A stretch of DNA of 52,500 bases, from the NCBI GenBank assembly GCA_009926615.1, contig RFOM01000024.1:1-52500 (forward strand). Reading direction: 5' to 3'. The DNA is from Pseudomonadota bacterium. Its GTDB lineage: Bacteria > Bdellovibrionota_B > Oligoflexia > Silvanigrellales > Silvanigrellaceae. Within the stretch, counting starts at the first letter, position 1. The number at the start of each line of letters is the position of its first letter. Position numbers and translations under genes: made by a program. The notes under the pieces were generated by a model that saw nothing but the letters and a program-made list of their open reading frames with translations, was not told the DNA's origin and did no database searches. Shown here one piece after another: positions 8,672-17,615 of the stretch.

Positions 8672-10636
8672 ATGGCTGGTTACGAAGCTAAGTCATTCGT
8701 TTTTTTAGCTGTGTTTATAGTGATAATACATGTAACCAGCTGGAGCTTGTTGCTGTCGCACATGAACAATTCATCGTTGTTTGGGAAACAATTGTTCCAG
8801 TTTAACCGTTACTATTCTACCAAAACCGTGCATGTTCATAAATCCAACATTTTACCCCCAGCTTCGAACCCCAGCCACTGGGAATCACTTGGTTTGGTCA
8901 TTCCGGCGTCTGACGAGAACTATCTTGTGCAAAAATATTTCGTAGATACAGACGACGTTAAGAGTCTCAAAACTGAGTGTGAACATTCGCAAACTGCAGC
9001 GTGTTGGCTTGAGAACAATCACGGGGATTATGTGTTTTTGAACGGAGAGTCCATGTCTCCACTTTCGGAGATCTCGCCCAGTATCTACTTTGGAACTCTT
9101 TTGACGATTTATTTGCTGAGTTCGATTGTAATAGTCAGCAACACTTTAGCGTATTTTGTGAAGAAATGGATGCCAGAAAGAGAGTTTGAATCAGTGGAAA
9201 GAAGCGTCCGTTATTTTTTAATTTCAATCAATTTACTCGTTTACATCTTAAGCATTTTCTTCGCATACGGCACCACGCCGTTTATCAATGAAACAAAGAT
9301 CCTTGGAGTTAAAGTTGAGTACACAATCTCTTCTCATTTTGCGTCAATTTTGACATGCGCACTCACTTTGATCCTTTACTTACTTCACTTGCGAGGTAGA
9401 CAAATTAAGTGGTTCGAAGAACAGGAGGAAGTTTCTGAATCTGACATGCGTAAGACAGATGAAAACGGTTTGCCGGACACAAGTATGTCCAAGAGTACCG
9501 CTTCCTTTCAACAACAATTATATAACCCACTCTCATATGAGAGGATGTTTTTAACTAGCGGCAATGGAGTATATTTTGTAAACACAAACACAAACACTAC
9601 GACAATGAACTATTTAGGCATGGACAAAGTTTCAGACCAACTCGATAAAATACTGGATAATGAGAAAAAATCGACAAGTAATATCCAAAACGGTCCCAAT
9701 TCAAGTGAATCATCTATTATTGGCCCGCTTACTGTATTCCTTGGTGGAATTGGAAGTCTTGGACTTGCACGTGGTATTCTTCAGGAGGTAGAAGTTCAGA
9801 TTGTGTTGGCATGTACACTCGGTTTTGTTTTCCTTGAGATTTGTAGCTACAGAATGGTCGCGTACTTCAATTACATGTTCGGAATTTTGAAATCTTTGAA
9901 GCAGTTGGATGAGGACACCAGCAAGACATATTGGTTTTACTGTGTAAATTTCATTCGTTTTGTGTGTTTGTGGATTGAGCTCTGGTTGTTAATTGTCTAT
10001 TATAACACGATCTTACATGTGAAACTTCTGGAAGCGACTCCACAATACATTGTGTACGCACTGATGTTCTTTTACTGGACTGTAAGCTTTTTCATATATC
10101 TTTCAATAATCTCCGAGACAATGCTCAATTACAAATTAAAATTTGAGATAGGGTACTGTGTCATAGCTTTTATCGTGCTTTCAATTTCACTTCTCGTCTA
10201 CACTGGAAATACGAGTGATTTGCAGATAGATGATTCCCTAGTACGATATGAAAACATTCAATATGATTTAAAGACTGTGATTGAAAACACCAAATGTGGA
10301 ACCGCAGGAAAATTAAAATCAAGCACACTGGTGCATGATGATATCAAGAAGAATGAGGTTAGTTTGACAACGAACGACAACTGGGTCGGAAGAAACGAGG
10401 TTGATGTTGTAGAATTAAAAGTGTATTACTGGACCAAGGGCTGGAATGTGCAGATCCTACAGAAGCCGAACTTCGTAGCATGGTTTTGTAAAAACGGTCT
10501 GGAGCATCATTGGGGTCAGTGTATTTTTAGTACTCAGTATTTCTGTGGGCCTTCCAACCAGCCCATTTCGGCAACTCAGTGCGAGGAAGCTGTAGTCGCA
10601 AAAATACAGTCGGGTCTGGTAGTCAAGTATTATTGA
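8672..10636 (+). CDS. Large multi-pass membrane protein, AT-rich
   Basis: A 654-residue protein. The ATG at 8672 (MAGYEAKSFVFLAVF) is used, with CTATATTTACG about 14-24 nt upstream. A first hydrophobic segment (residues 9-27) acts as signal or membrane anchor and is followed by a luminal/extracellular domain of about 100 residues. Then come three membrane segments (about 133-245), a polar loop rich in Ser/Asn/Thr (about 250-360), five more membrane segments (about 360-515), and a C-terminal domain of about 130 residues with several cysteines. No transporter signature is seen. The base composition is strongly AT-rich, unlike the GC-rich genes on both sides, so a separate origin is possible. 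An AATAAA follows the stop. Confidence 0.75.
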   Translation: MAGYEAKSFVFLAVFIVIIHVTSWSLLLSHMNNSSLFGKQLFQFNRYYSTKTVHVHKSNILPPASNPSHWESLGLVIPASDENYLVQKYFVDTDDVKSLKTECEHSQTAACWLENNHGDYVFLNGESMSPLSEISPSIYFGTLLTIYLLSSIVIVSNTLAYFVKKWMPEREFESVERSVRYFLISINLLVYILSIFFAYGTTPFINETKILGVKVEYTISSHFASILTCALTLILYLLHLRGRQIKWFEEQEEVSESDMRKTDENGLPDTSMSKSTASFQQQLYNPLSYERMFLTSGNGVYFVNTNTNTTTMNYLGMDKVSDQLDKILDNEKKSTSNIQNGPNSSESSIIGPLTVFLGGIGSLGLARGILQEVEVQIVLACTLGFVFLEICSYRMVAYFNYMFGILKSLKQLDEDTSKTYWFYCVNFIRFVCLWIELWLLIVYYNTILHVKLLEATPQYIVYALMFFYWTVSFFIYLSIISETMLNYKLKFEIGYCVIAFIVLSISLLVYTGNTSDLQIDDSLVRYENIQYDLKTVIENTKCGTAGKLKSSTLVHDDIKKNEVSLTTNDNWVGRNEVDVVELKVYYWTKGWNVQILQKPNFVAWFCKNGLEHHWGQCIFSTQYFCGPSNQPISATQCEEAVVAKIQSGLVVKYY

Positions 10637-10683
10637 TTTTACAAACGATCAATGTATTGTCGTCCATGTGTCTATTTCAACGG

Positions 10684-10689
10684 AATAAA
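10684..10689 (+). terminator. Poly(A) signal
   Basis: AATAAA 48 nt after the stop of the membrane protein at 8672-10636. The remaining stretch to 10883 holds no gene that I can support. Confidence 0.5.
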
Positions 10690-10883
10690 ATGTATAAATT
10701 ACACGCACGTGCACATGGTGAGGGTTTTTCGTTCCACTGTATCTCCCTGCGACTTCCAACGTCCGTAGTGTTCATAACACCTGCGGGCTTTCCGTACTTC
10801 GCATCGATAATTTTGAGGAGCACAAGCACATCGCATGTGAAGCTCTCTACTTTACGGTTTTCGTATTTGAGAGCCGGCTTCGC

Positions 10884-12557
10884 ATGTCACGGCGATCGCT
10901 GTGTGTGTGTCTGGCCTCGCGGCGGCTGTACCTTCTGCCTGTCTTGTGCATGCACATGTGTGCATGCCCGAGCGGCTGGGCGCTGCCGCTGTACGCAGAT
11001 GTCGCACAGAAGACGCTGGGATTGGTGCTGTGCGCGGGGCTGGACCGGGCTGTGTCGAACCTGCGAGGGCAGAGCGTGAGCGCTCATACGGTCGGGGCCT
11101 GGTGGTCCGAGGAAGATTGTGTCATGATCGATCCATGCGCAGAGACGGGAGCGGGTGGACTGCCGGCTCCTCGCGGTGCGTGGCTACACGGGAACATCAG
11201 CGCGCTGGCGACAAGTGGCCTGGCCGCGGGGGCAGAGGCGGCGGAGAAGGGCGTGGCGGCGCGGAACTTTGGCAGCTTTGAGTATGCGCGCGTTCCCGCT
11301 GGGCTGGTGGTGCGGGCGTGTGCGCCCGATTTCAACGCGTGGCGGGCGGAGGGCGCGCTTGTTTGTGACGAAAACACGCTGGTGGAGATCAACACGGTGT
11401 CGGCGGTGCGCGGGTGTCCGCGGGCGGGGCCGTACACGCTGGTGGACTGTCTGGAGCCGCTGCAGGCAGAGGCGTCGGTGACGGCGCTGCACTGGCGTGC
11501 GCCCGACGAGCCGATGTACTTCGGGCTCGCGTCGTGGAACGAGCAGTGCGGGGGCGCGAGCGGCGCGGCGCTGCCGCTGGTGGCGGCGGTGCTGTGCAAC
11601 CGCTCGCGCGACGACTTCGTGGTGGAGGTGCCGAAGGCGGCGCCGGCGGCGCAGGCGCGCACGAGCCTGGTCTGGTACGACTTCGCGGAGGGCTACGGGT
11701 GCCACGCGGTGCCTGCGAACGCGAGCCTGGCGCTGTCGCAGGCGGAGGCCCCGAACAGGGTGGTGGCGTGCGGCGCGGTGGCGCACGCGGAGGTATGGCG
11801 GAGCGCCGAGGACCCGACGCTGTGCGAGTTCGCATGCAACGCGCCGTTCGTGCGGGTGGGCGGCGGGTGCGCGTCGCCGTGCGCGGGGCTGGAGACGACG
11901 TGCGCGCACGCGGCAGCGTCGGCGTGCGTGGACTCGGATGGTCAGCGCTTCTACAACTGCACGGAGTGCGCGGCGGTGCCGGGCTACGCGACGCGGGCGT
12001 TCGACGCGGGAGCGCCGGCGTTCGCGTGCGGGTACGACGGATGCCCGGCGGGGACGGCCTCGGGGCCCGGTGAGCATGTCTGCACGCCGTGTGCGCTGAA
12101 CACGGTGGCCGCGACGGCGCTGGCGCACGCGTGCGTGCCCTGCAACACGAGCACGAGCGGGCTCTTCAGCCGCGCGACCGGGCAGACGGCGTGCGAGGCG
12201 TGCTTCGCGGGCGCGGTGGGCGCGGCGGCGCGCTGCGGAGGCGCGGCGGGGCTGCCCGGGCGCGGCCTGGAAAGCGATTTCGGGCGCGTGCAGGCGCTGT
12301 TTGCGCTGTACGCGGCCGACCAGGCGACGGTGCGGCTGGAGGAGTTTGTGGAGGGGTATTGTCTGGCGGGCTACGCGTGCCTGCCGTGCGCGCCGGGCAC
12401 GTTCGAGGCGGAGGGCGCGTGCGTGGCGTGCGGGTACGGCACCTACCAGCACAACTTCGGGGCCACCGCGTGCTTCGCGTGCGCGGCCGGGCAGAACACG
12501 ACGGCGCCGGGGCAGAACAGCAGCTCGGCGTGCGTGTGCACGCCGGGCTTCGAGTAG
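10884..12557 (+). CDS. Secreted cysteine-rich protein with C-terminal GCC2/GCC3-type repeats
   Basis: A 557-residue protein with a probable signal peptide in the first 40 residues (hydrophobic core YLLPVLCMHMCA). The first half, about 40-300, is a cysteine-containing ectodomain of no known type. From about 310 on it has repeated CxxC modules with Gly-Thr-Tyr/Phe and Pro-Gly elements (CPAGTASGPGEHVCTPC, CAPGTFEAEGACVACGYG), matching the ephrin-receptor-like GCC2/GCC3 style. It ends straight after a CVCTPGFE element with no membrane anchor, so it is probably secreted or held by partners. Two other proteins of this class (17616-20021 and 32851-34023) also end soon after such an element. Role probably extracellular or virion surface. 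Confidence 0.75.
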   Translation: MSRRSLCVCLASRRLYLLPVLCMHMCACPSGWALPLYADVAQKTLGLVLCAGLDRAVSNLRGQSVSAHTVGAWWSEEDCVMIDPCAETGAGGLPAPRGAWLHGNISALATSGLAAGAEAAEKGVAARNFGSFEYARVPAGLVVRACAPDFNAWRAEGALVCDENTLVEINTVSAVRGCPRAGPYTLVDCLEPLQAEASVTALHWRAPDEPMYFGLASWNEQCGGASGAALPLVAAVLCNRSRDDFVVEVPKAAPAAQARTSLVWYDFAEGYGCHAVPANASLALSQAEAPNRVVACGAVAHAEVWRSAEDPTLCEFACNAPFVRVGGGCASPCAGLETTCAHAAASACVDSDGQRFYNCTECAAVPGYATRAFDAGAPAFACGYDGCPAGTASGPGEHVCTPCALNTVAATALAHACVPCNTSTSGLFSRATGQTACEACFAGAVGAAARCGGAAGLPGRGLESDFGRVQALFALYAADQATVRLEEFVEGYCLAGYACLPCAPGTFEAEGACVACGYGTYQHNFGATACFACAAGQNTTAPGQNSSSACVCTPGFE

Positions 12558-12615
12558 CGCGCGTGCCCGCGGGGGCAGCGCGGAGTGTGTGAGATTTTTT
12601 GTTTCTGTGAGATCA

Positions 12616-12621
12616 AATAAA
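12616..12621 (+). terminator. Poly(A) signal
   Basis: AATAAA about 60 nt after the stop of the cysteine-rich gene ending at 12557. From here to 12813 I see no gene. Confidence 0.5.
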
Positions 12622-12813
12622 GACATGGTCACCGCTTTCTGATTGTGTGCAAATGCCTGCGAGCATCGTGTGTGGCGACTGTCATGAATTTAGGTATTCT
12701 GATAAGGGTAAATTTGCTGGACGCACCCAAGTGTAAGTTCTCTAACGCGGCAGTACAAAGCAGCGCTTGCAGAAAAGATGAAGTGGCGCTCCTGCCAGTC
12801 AATCGCCGCGGCC

Positions 12814-12870
12814 GCGCGCGGCGCTCGCGCAAGCGCGCGGCGCTCGCGCAAGCGCGCGGCGCTCGCGCAA
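12814..12870. repeat. Tandem repeat, 3 x 19 bp, GC-rich
   Basis: Three identical copies of GCGCGCGGCGCTCGCGCAA end five bases before the stop codon complement at 12875. They lie immediately downstream of the minus-strand gene and between two convergent genes. Confidence 0.9.
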
Positions 12871-12874
12871 GCGC

Positions 12875-13651
12875 TCAGAGCCGGACGTTGTGCGCCTGGA
12901 GCATCTCCATGCACTTCTCGAGGGCGCCGCGCTTCATTGGGCACGAGTTGATGATGCGGAACATGGCAGCGTTGACGATGCGCTCGCGCTCGTCATCGGG
13001 GATGCGCTCGGTGACGATCGCGCCGTCCGGACGCGCGAAGGTGTGGGAAAGCTCGCTGCACATGTAGGACGCGGCGCCGAAGAGGATGACCTCGTCCCTG
13101 ATGCGGACGAAGTTCTTGTTGAGCGGGACGACGTAGAAGTTGTTCTCGTGCACGCAGCGCATCATGCGGTTCTGGGCGGCCATGGCGTCGATGACCCGCA
13201 AGAGCGCACGAATCTGTGTCTTGGTCATGTGCTGGTACTTGAAGATGTAGGCGTAGTTGTTCGAGAAGGGCATGAGGCCCTCGGGTGTGAGCGCGGCGAC
13301 GATGTCGCTGGCGTTGGCGTCGATGCAGAGCTTGCAGAGGTCGTCGACGGCGTGCCCGCCGTTGCGCAGGAGCGACTGCATGGAGTGCACTATGTTTTTC
13401 TCGTCGAAGAAGTACTGGGTCCAATCCTCGTCGGGCTCTCGGTTGTCGAGGCCGGAGCCGCAGTCGACCCCGCGCCGCGCGAGCGGGGCGGTGTCGGTGT
13501 CGCGCCCCGCTGCGTCGAGAGCCAGCTCGTCCTCCGCGACGAGGTCGCTATCGCTGATGTCGTCGCCGTCGCTCGCGCACGAGCTCTGCGCGTCGTCGGA
13601 CATGACGGGCAAGTCCGGTCGCACGGCGGGCGCCACTGTCGTTTTATGCAT
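12875..13651 (-). CDS. Unassigned soluble protein, 258 aa
   Basis: Start taken at the ATG at 13651 (MHKTTVAPAVRPDLPVM); an upstream ATG at 13777 would add 42 residues and is the alternative. An acidic, Ser/Asp-rich N-terminal region (SDDAQSSCASDGDDISDSD) is followed by a folded-looking alpha/beta domain with several cysteines and patterns such as FFDEKNIVHSMQSLL and NNYAYIFKYQHMTKTQ. No signal peptide or membrane segment. Unknown family. It is head-to-head with the gene at 13801, so the two may share control. Acidic N-termini of this kind occur in virion tegument-like and regulatory proteins, but this is only analogy. Confidence 0.65.
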   Translation of the reverse strand: MHKTTVAPAVRPDLPVMSDDAQSSCASDGDDISDSDLVAEDELALDAAGRDTDTAPLARRGVDCGSGLDNREPDEDWTQYFFDEKNIVHSMQSLLRNGGHAVDDLCKLCIDANASDIVAALTPEGLMPFSNNYAYIFKYQHMTKTQIRALLRVIDAMAAQNRMMRCVHENNFYVVPLNKNFVRIRDEVILFGAASYMCSELSHTFARPDGAIVTERIPDDERERIVNAAMFRIINSCPMKRGALEKCMEMLQAHNVRL

Positions 13652-13800
13652 GTTTGGATCAATCTGCCGCTCGCTTTCAGTCTCGATGTTTTTTTTACAT
13701 GAGCGAGTTGAAAACGGTGCACCGGAGTCGTGCGCGCGCTGCGCCGCGAGCGCTCGGAAAGCGAGGAGACGGTGCATTTTGTACTTTAGACTCTCGCGGC

Positions 13801-15033
13801 ATGGCGCTGGCGGCGAAGGGCGCCGTGCCGCTCGCCGGCGTGGTGGACGAGCGCTTCAGCTTCGTGCCGCTGACGCGGCAGGAGCGCGAGGCCTGCGACA
13901 GCTGTGTTTCGACGTCGGCTGCGAGCTGCATCCAGCTCATGCCGAATCACATGCTGACGGAGACCGGCGAGATCAGCGGGTTCTGCTTCAGGAGCACGGG
14001 CGCCGAGAAGGTCAGCACCATACCCATGGACAAGAACATCTTCGGGACGACGGCGGTGTACGAGTGCGTGTCCGGGAGACATAGCAAGGGGTACATCTCG
14101 ATTGTGAACAGCCTCGAGGCCACACAAAGCCGGCTCCAGGCCCTGGTGAAGGAGCTCGAGGGCTGCGAGCACCACCTGAACTTCGAGTGCATGCACGACT
14201 GGACCAACTCGACCAACGTGAGCGATCAGCGCGTGTGGAACGACGCGCTGCCCTCGAAGATGGGGGTGTACCACTGCTTCATGCGCACTAACGCACAGAA
14301 CGAGCGCGAGCACAAGATATTCCTCGTGGTGTCGGGGAACTGCAGACACGCAAGCGAGGAGCTGCACAAGCTGTGGCTCGACGCGCGCGAGGACATCACG
14401 ATCGCGCAGTTCATGGAGTGCGGGGAGGTGGTGTGGCTGCGGCAGGCGACGCTGCGCTGGCTCAACCGGGTGGCGTGGCGCATGATGCATGCCCTGGAGC
14501 TCTCATCGAACGCGGTCGTCACGGACTACGAGGCGGTCGGCGCTCGGGTGAGCATGCTCATTCCCACGCACTTTACGGTGTACAACGACATGGCCATCAA
14601 CCCGGTGACGAACGAGTTCGTGATGACAAACAACGCTGCGCTGCTGCAGAAAGCAGGCTCGGGTGTGATTTTCGACTGCTTCTCCAGCGAGGGGTTCTGG
14701 ATCTTCCACGGCCCGCGGGACACGAGCTCGTACAAAATTTTCGGGTCGGACTTCAGCGCGACCAAAGACTGCTACGCGTTCCCGACGCAGACGGTGCGCT
14801 ACCACGCGCTGCACACGTGCAAGAAGGCGCAGTCGCAGGTGAGCCTGCCGCGCTCCTCGAAGGTGGACGTGAAGAAGTCGACGACGTGTCTCTACGGGGA
14901 AAGCAAGGCTTTATACACGGGTTTCATGTTTCCGGACTCGAGCTTCATCCAGCAGCTGGAGAAGCTCGGCTTCTCGTACAACAACGGGATCACAAACCTG
15001 ATGCCGATTGTGATGTACTGCGGCGACGAGTGA
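13801..15033 (+). CDS. Unassigned protein, 410 aa
   Basis: Start at the ATG at 13801 (MALAAKGAVPLAGVVDE); the frame is also open from an ATG at 13699, giving 34 more residues. The product is soluble, with many cysteines (for example CDSCVSTSAASC near the N-terminus, HHLNFECMHDW, VYHCF) and alternating strands and helices. No membrane segment and no motif that I can name. The last 27 codons are duplicated in the DNA directly after the stop codon (see the repeat at 14952-15120). The gene is convergent with the F-box gene at 15130. Confidence 0.65.
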   Translation: MALAAKGAVPLAGVVDERFSFVPLTRQEREACDSCVSTSAASCIQLMPNHMLTETGEISGFCFRSTGAEKVSTIPMDKNIFGTTAVYECVSGRHSKGYISIVNSLEATQSRLQALVKELEGCEHHLNFECMHDWTNSTNVSDQRVWNDALPSKMGVYHCFMRTNAQNEREHKIFLVVSGNCRHASEELHKLWLDAREDITIAQFMECGEVVWLRQATLRWLNRVAWRMMHALELSSNAVVTDYEAVGARVSMLIPTHFTVYNDMAINPVTNEFVMTNNAALLQKAGSGVIFDCFSSEGFWIFHGPRDTSSYKIFGSDFSATKDCYAFPTQTVRYHALHTCKKAQSQVSLPRSSKVDVKKSTTCLYGESKALYTGFMFPDSSFIQQLEKLGFSYNNGITNLMPIVMYCGDE

Positions 15034-15120
15034 CGGGCAGCTGGAGAAGCTCCGCTTCCCGTACAACAACGGGATCACAGACCTGACGCCGATTGCGATG
15101 TGCTCGGCGGCGAGTGACGG
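14952..15120 (+). repeat. Imperfect tandem duplication of a gene 3' end
   Basis: The final 84-85 bp of the gene at 13801-15033, including the stop (14952-15036), is followed directly by a diverged copy (15037-15120). The second copy has about nine changes, is shifted by one base relative to the gene's frame, and lies after the stop. Most changes would alter the protein, so it appears to be decaying as non-coding DNA. Confidence 0.85.
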
Positions 15121-15129
15121 CCGCGGTGG

Positions 15130-15819
15130 CTAGCCTGGGATCTCGCTCTCGATGCCGAGCAGCAGCGAGAACGACCGCGTCTTGCCGGTCTTCTTGCGGA
15201 CCATCTTGAGCACGTCCCCGGGGCGCATGAAGAAGAAATTCTCCATTTTTTCGTCGTTCAGGAGGATGTCGTACAAGCCCAAGTTCCACTGGCAGAGGGC
15301 GACGAAGTACCTCTCGGTGATGAGCCTCACGGTGAAGACGTTGATGCTCTCGCCCGTTGTTACGTTCCTGATACTCTGGGTGAAGGGAATTGTGGCGAGC
15401 TTCGCCGCCCCGCCCGAGTTCTGTCTTACGCTGACCATCTCGAAGCGCGAGATCATCTCATACGCTTTCTTGTATGCCCCCGCGCGCCCGTACGCCCGAA
15501 ACGCGCGGGCCTCTGAGTCTGCGACAAGCGCCATGCGCGAGCACCAGTCGTGGTCGTGGCGCAGCTGCTCGCTCCAGAGGTAGCAGTCGCGGCTCAGCAG
15601 CTTCTGCACGGCGAGCTGAGCGCGTTGTGTGCAGGTCGCGAGCATCGCCTCCACCCTCGGCTTCCACAGGCTCGGATCGTGGAACAGGTGCCGGAACCTG
15701 CGATTCACGCACGCCTTCGGCAGCTCTTCGACAGCGAGCATGCTCAAGATGCGGAGCACGAGCTCGTCGGGGAGTGTGGGGAACAGCGCGGGGGCGGGAG
15801 CGCGGATACGCCGGGGCAT
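15130..15819 (-). CDS. F-box protein
   Basis: A 229-residue protein starting at the ATG at 15819. Residues about 13-55 match an F-box: LPDELVLRILSMLAVEELPK followed by a cysteine/arginine-rich second half (ACVNRRFRHLFHDPSLWKPR). F-box proteins join a target to the SCF ubiquitin ligase through SKP1. The rest is a substrate-side domain of unknown type with basic patches near the C-terminus (KMVRKKTGKTRSF). As the product of a viral gene it would redirect host ubiquitination. The F-box call is good; the target is unknown. Confidence 0.72.
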   Translation of the reverse strand: MPRRIRAPAPALFPTLPDELVLRILSMLAVEELPKACVNRRFRHLFHDPSLWKPRVEAMLATCTQRAQLAVQKLLSRDCYLWSEQLRHDHDWCSRMALVADSEARAFRAYGRAGAYKKAYEMISRFEMVSVRQNSGGAAKLATIPFTQSIRNVTTGESINVFTVRLITERYFVALCQWNLGLYDILLNDEKMENFFFMRPGDVLKMVRKKTGKTRSFSLLLGIESEIPG

Positions 15820-16064
15820 GTGCGCAGTCTCTGAGAGCCCGCGAGGGTCGAACAACGGAAATAAATTCACCGACAGGAGATTTACAAATGAGAAATTTAC
15901 GGGTCTGTAGACGCGTGGCGTTTGAAATCTCCAAACCGCGTATACGCGAATGCGGCGTTCGTGGACCGACGGGCTGTCCGGGCCTCGGGATCCACGGCCG
16001 GAATCTTGGGGCAGAGCCGCGGGCGCGCGGCGGAAGCCTGCAAAGCACGGGGCAAACTATTTGT

Positions 16065-16072
16065 CTATAAAG
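16065..16072 (+). promoter_or_regulatory. TATA box, CTATAAAG
   Basis: A consensus TATA box 14-21 nt before the ATG at 16086. Confidence 0.6.
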
Positions 16073-16085
16073 CAGCTCTGGACGC

Positions 16086-16961
16086 ATGTTCGCCGTCGAA
16101 CACTTCCTGCGGCATAAAATCTGGGCGCCGCCGGAGCGCGTCAGAAAGAAGAAGGACGACAACTGCGACGTGCACGTGAAGACGATCGGCGGGGATGTGG
16201 TGCACCTGCGGCTGTTCAGCAGCAACTCGACGGCGACGCTCGAGAACTACGAGGCGCGCGACAAGCCAGTGACGCTCTACTTCCACGGGAACTCCGAGGA
16301 CCTCGAAAGCTGCGGCTCGTACCTGACGTGGCTGGCGACGAACATGGAGCAGAACGTGCTGGGCGTCGAGTACGTCGGCTACGGCAAGAGCTCGCGCAAC
16401 CGTGAAACGACAGAGAAGAACATGTGCGAGACGGCCGACGCGGCGCTCGACTACGTGTGCAGCACGCTGGGACACAAGCTGCACAGGGTCCTGGTGATCG
16501 GCAGGAGCCTGGGCAGCGTCCCCGCTGTGCATGTCGCGTCGAAGCGCATGAACGCGGGGCTCGGGGGGCTCGTGCTGATTTCCGCGCTGGCCAGCGGCGC
16601 GCGCTGCGTGATGCCGTCGGAGTACATCCCCAACGCGGTGATGACGTCGCTGGACACGGTCTTCGGTGCAAACATCTTGAAGATGAAGGACATCCAGTGC
16701 ATGATCCTGATCGTCCACGGAGACAAGGACTCCGTGGTCGAGCTCAAAAACGCGCAGGCGCTCTACCAACGGTGCAACGGGTGGTGCGCCCCGCGCCTGT
16801 ACGTGGTCAAGGGCGGCGGGCACAACGACCTCTCGGACCGCCACGGGAAGGAGGTTCTGCGACAGCTCATCGACTTCAACCTCGCGTGCCTGGAGACCGC
16901 GAGGCTGCGCAGCTGCCAGGAAGAATCAAAGACGCCCTACGAGCTGCTTGTGGAGTTTTAG
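16086..16961 (+). CDS. Alpha/beta hydrolase, ABHD17/ABHD13-like
   Basis: A 291-residue serine hydrolase. Seen directly: a strand plus oxyanion element LYFHGNSEDLESC, the nucleophile elbow GRSLGS with Ser141, an acid in HGDKDSVVEL (Asp215) and a His in GGGHNDL (His246), in the right order for the fold. The VLGVEYVGYGKSS element is typical of the ABHD13/ABHD17 and BEM46 group, some of which remove palmitate from proteins. There is no clear membrane anchor. A role in host lipid or protein deacylation is possible. The catalytic triad is complete, so it is probably active. Confidence 0.85.
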   Translation: MFAVEHFLRHKIWAPPERVRKKKDDNCDVHVKTIGGDVVHLRLFSSNSTATLENYEARDKPVTLYFHGNSEDLESCGSYLTWLATNMEQNVLGVEYVGYGKSSRNRETTEKNMCETADAALDYVCSTLGHKLHRVLVIGRSLGSVPAVHVASKRMNAGLGGLVLISALASGARCVMPSEYIPNAVMTSLDTVFGANILKMKDIQCMILIVHGDKDSVVELKNAQALYQRCNGWCAPRLYVVKGGGHNDLSDRHGKEVLRQLIDFNLACLETARLRSCQEESKTPYELLVEF

Positions 16962-17016
16962 GACGCGGTGCCGCACGCGGTGCCGCACGCTTCCGCGGTA
17001 TTTACGTTTGCGATCG

Positions 17017-17027
17017 TTTTATATAAA
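17017..17027 (+). promoter_or_regulatory. TATA box
   Basis: TTTTATATAAATG just upstream of the gene at 17041. The first ATG downstream, at 17034, is out of frame with that gene and opens a 46-codon Arg-rich frame. Confidence 0.5.
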
Positions 17028-17040
17028 TGTGAAATGGCGC

Positions 17041-17550
17041 ATGCCGCTCTGCGTGCCGATGCCGTGGTGCAAGGCGCCGGGTCCCGACGCCGCCGGGGGC
17101 GAGCACGGAGCGTGCGCCCCGGAGGTGTTCTGGCGCGTCGTCGTCGTGTCCGGCGACGACCTCGATCTCGTTGAGCGAAAGCTGCGGCACCTGTACCGCA
17201 CGGCCGACGGGCAGCCGTGTCAGGCGCTCCTGACCACGGAGTACCAGCAGTGGAAGCGGCTGGTGCTCCAGCGGTTCTCGGCCGGCCTCGGCGCGGTCGA
17301 GAGCACGGGCGCCGCGGGCGGGACGCGCAGCCGGTTCGCGACGCCCGCGAGCGGCGACGACAGCCGGGCGGTCAGAACGCCGCGCCCGCTGGTCGCGGCG
17401 ATCGAGGCGTTCATGCCCGGCTACCACCTGCTGTACGTGGCGGGCGCGGTGGACATCAGCCCGTACCGGCCGGTGACGTTCCAGGCGGGGGAGTGTGCGG
17501 TCGCCGGCGCGAAGCGCGGCGCGGAGCACCTCGAGGCGCACAAGCTGTGA
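17041..17550 (+). CDS. Unassigned soluble protein, 169 aa
   Basis: Starts at MPLCVPMPWCKAPGPDA. It has a compact folded-looking stretch (VFWRVVVVSGDDLDLVERKL, then LLTTEYQQWKRLVLQRF), a polar linker and a C-terminal part (YHLLYVAGAVDISPYRPVTF). No family recognised, no signal peptide. The out-of-frame ATG seven bases upstream would have to be bypassed by leaky scanning. Its last codons and stop are included in a 33-bp tandem duplication. Confidence 0.6.
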   Translation: MPLCVPMPWCKAPGPDAAGGEHGACAPEVFWRVVVVSGDDLDLVERKLRHLYRTADGQPCQALLTTEYQQWKRLVLQRFSAGLGAVESTGAAGGTRSRFATPASGDDSRAVRTPRPLVAAIEAFMPGYHLLYVAGAVDISPYRPVTFQAGECAVAGAKRGAEHLEAHKL

Positions 17551-17601
17551 AACGCGCGCGCAGCTGGGGCGCACAAGCTGTGAAACGCGCGCGCAGCTGG
17601 G
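17536..17601 (+). repeat. Tandem repeat, 2 x 33 bp across a stop codon
   Basis: Two identical 33-bp copies, starting at 17536 and 17569, each contain the codons for His-Lys-Leu-stop of the gene at 17041-17550. The second copy is therefore downstream of the stop, between that gene and the convergent gene ending at 17616. Confidence 0.9.
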
Positions 17602-17615
17602 GCGCGCGCCCCGGC

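Noticed and set aside
11184..12632. Long minus-strand frame of about 480 codons opposite the cysteine-rich gene
   Set aside because: Arg/His/Ala-rich antisense shadow in GC-rich DNA; the plus strand encodes a clear signal peptide and CxxC repeats.
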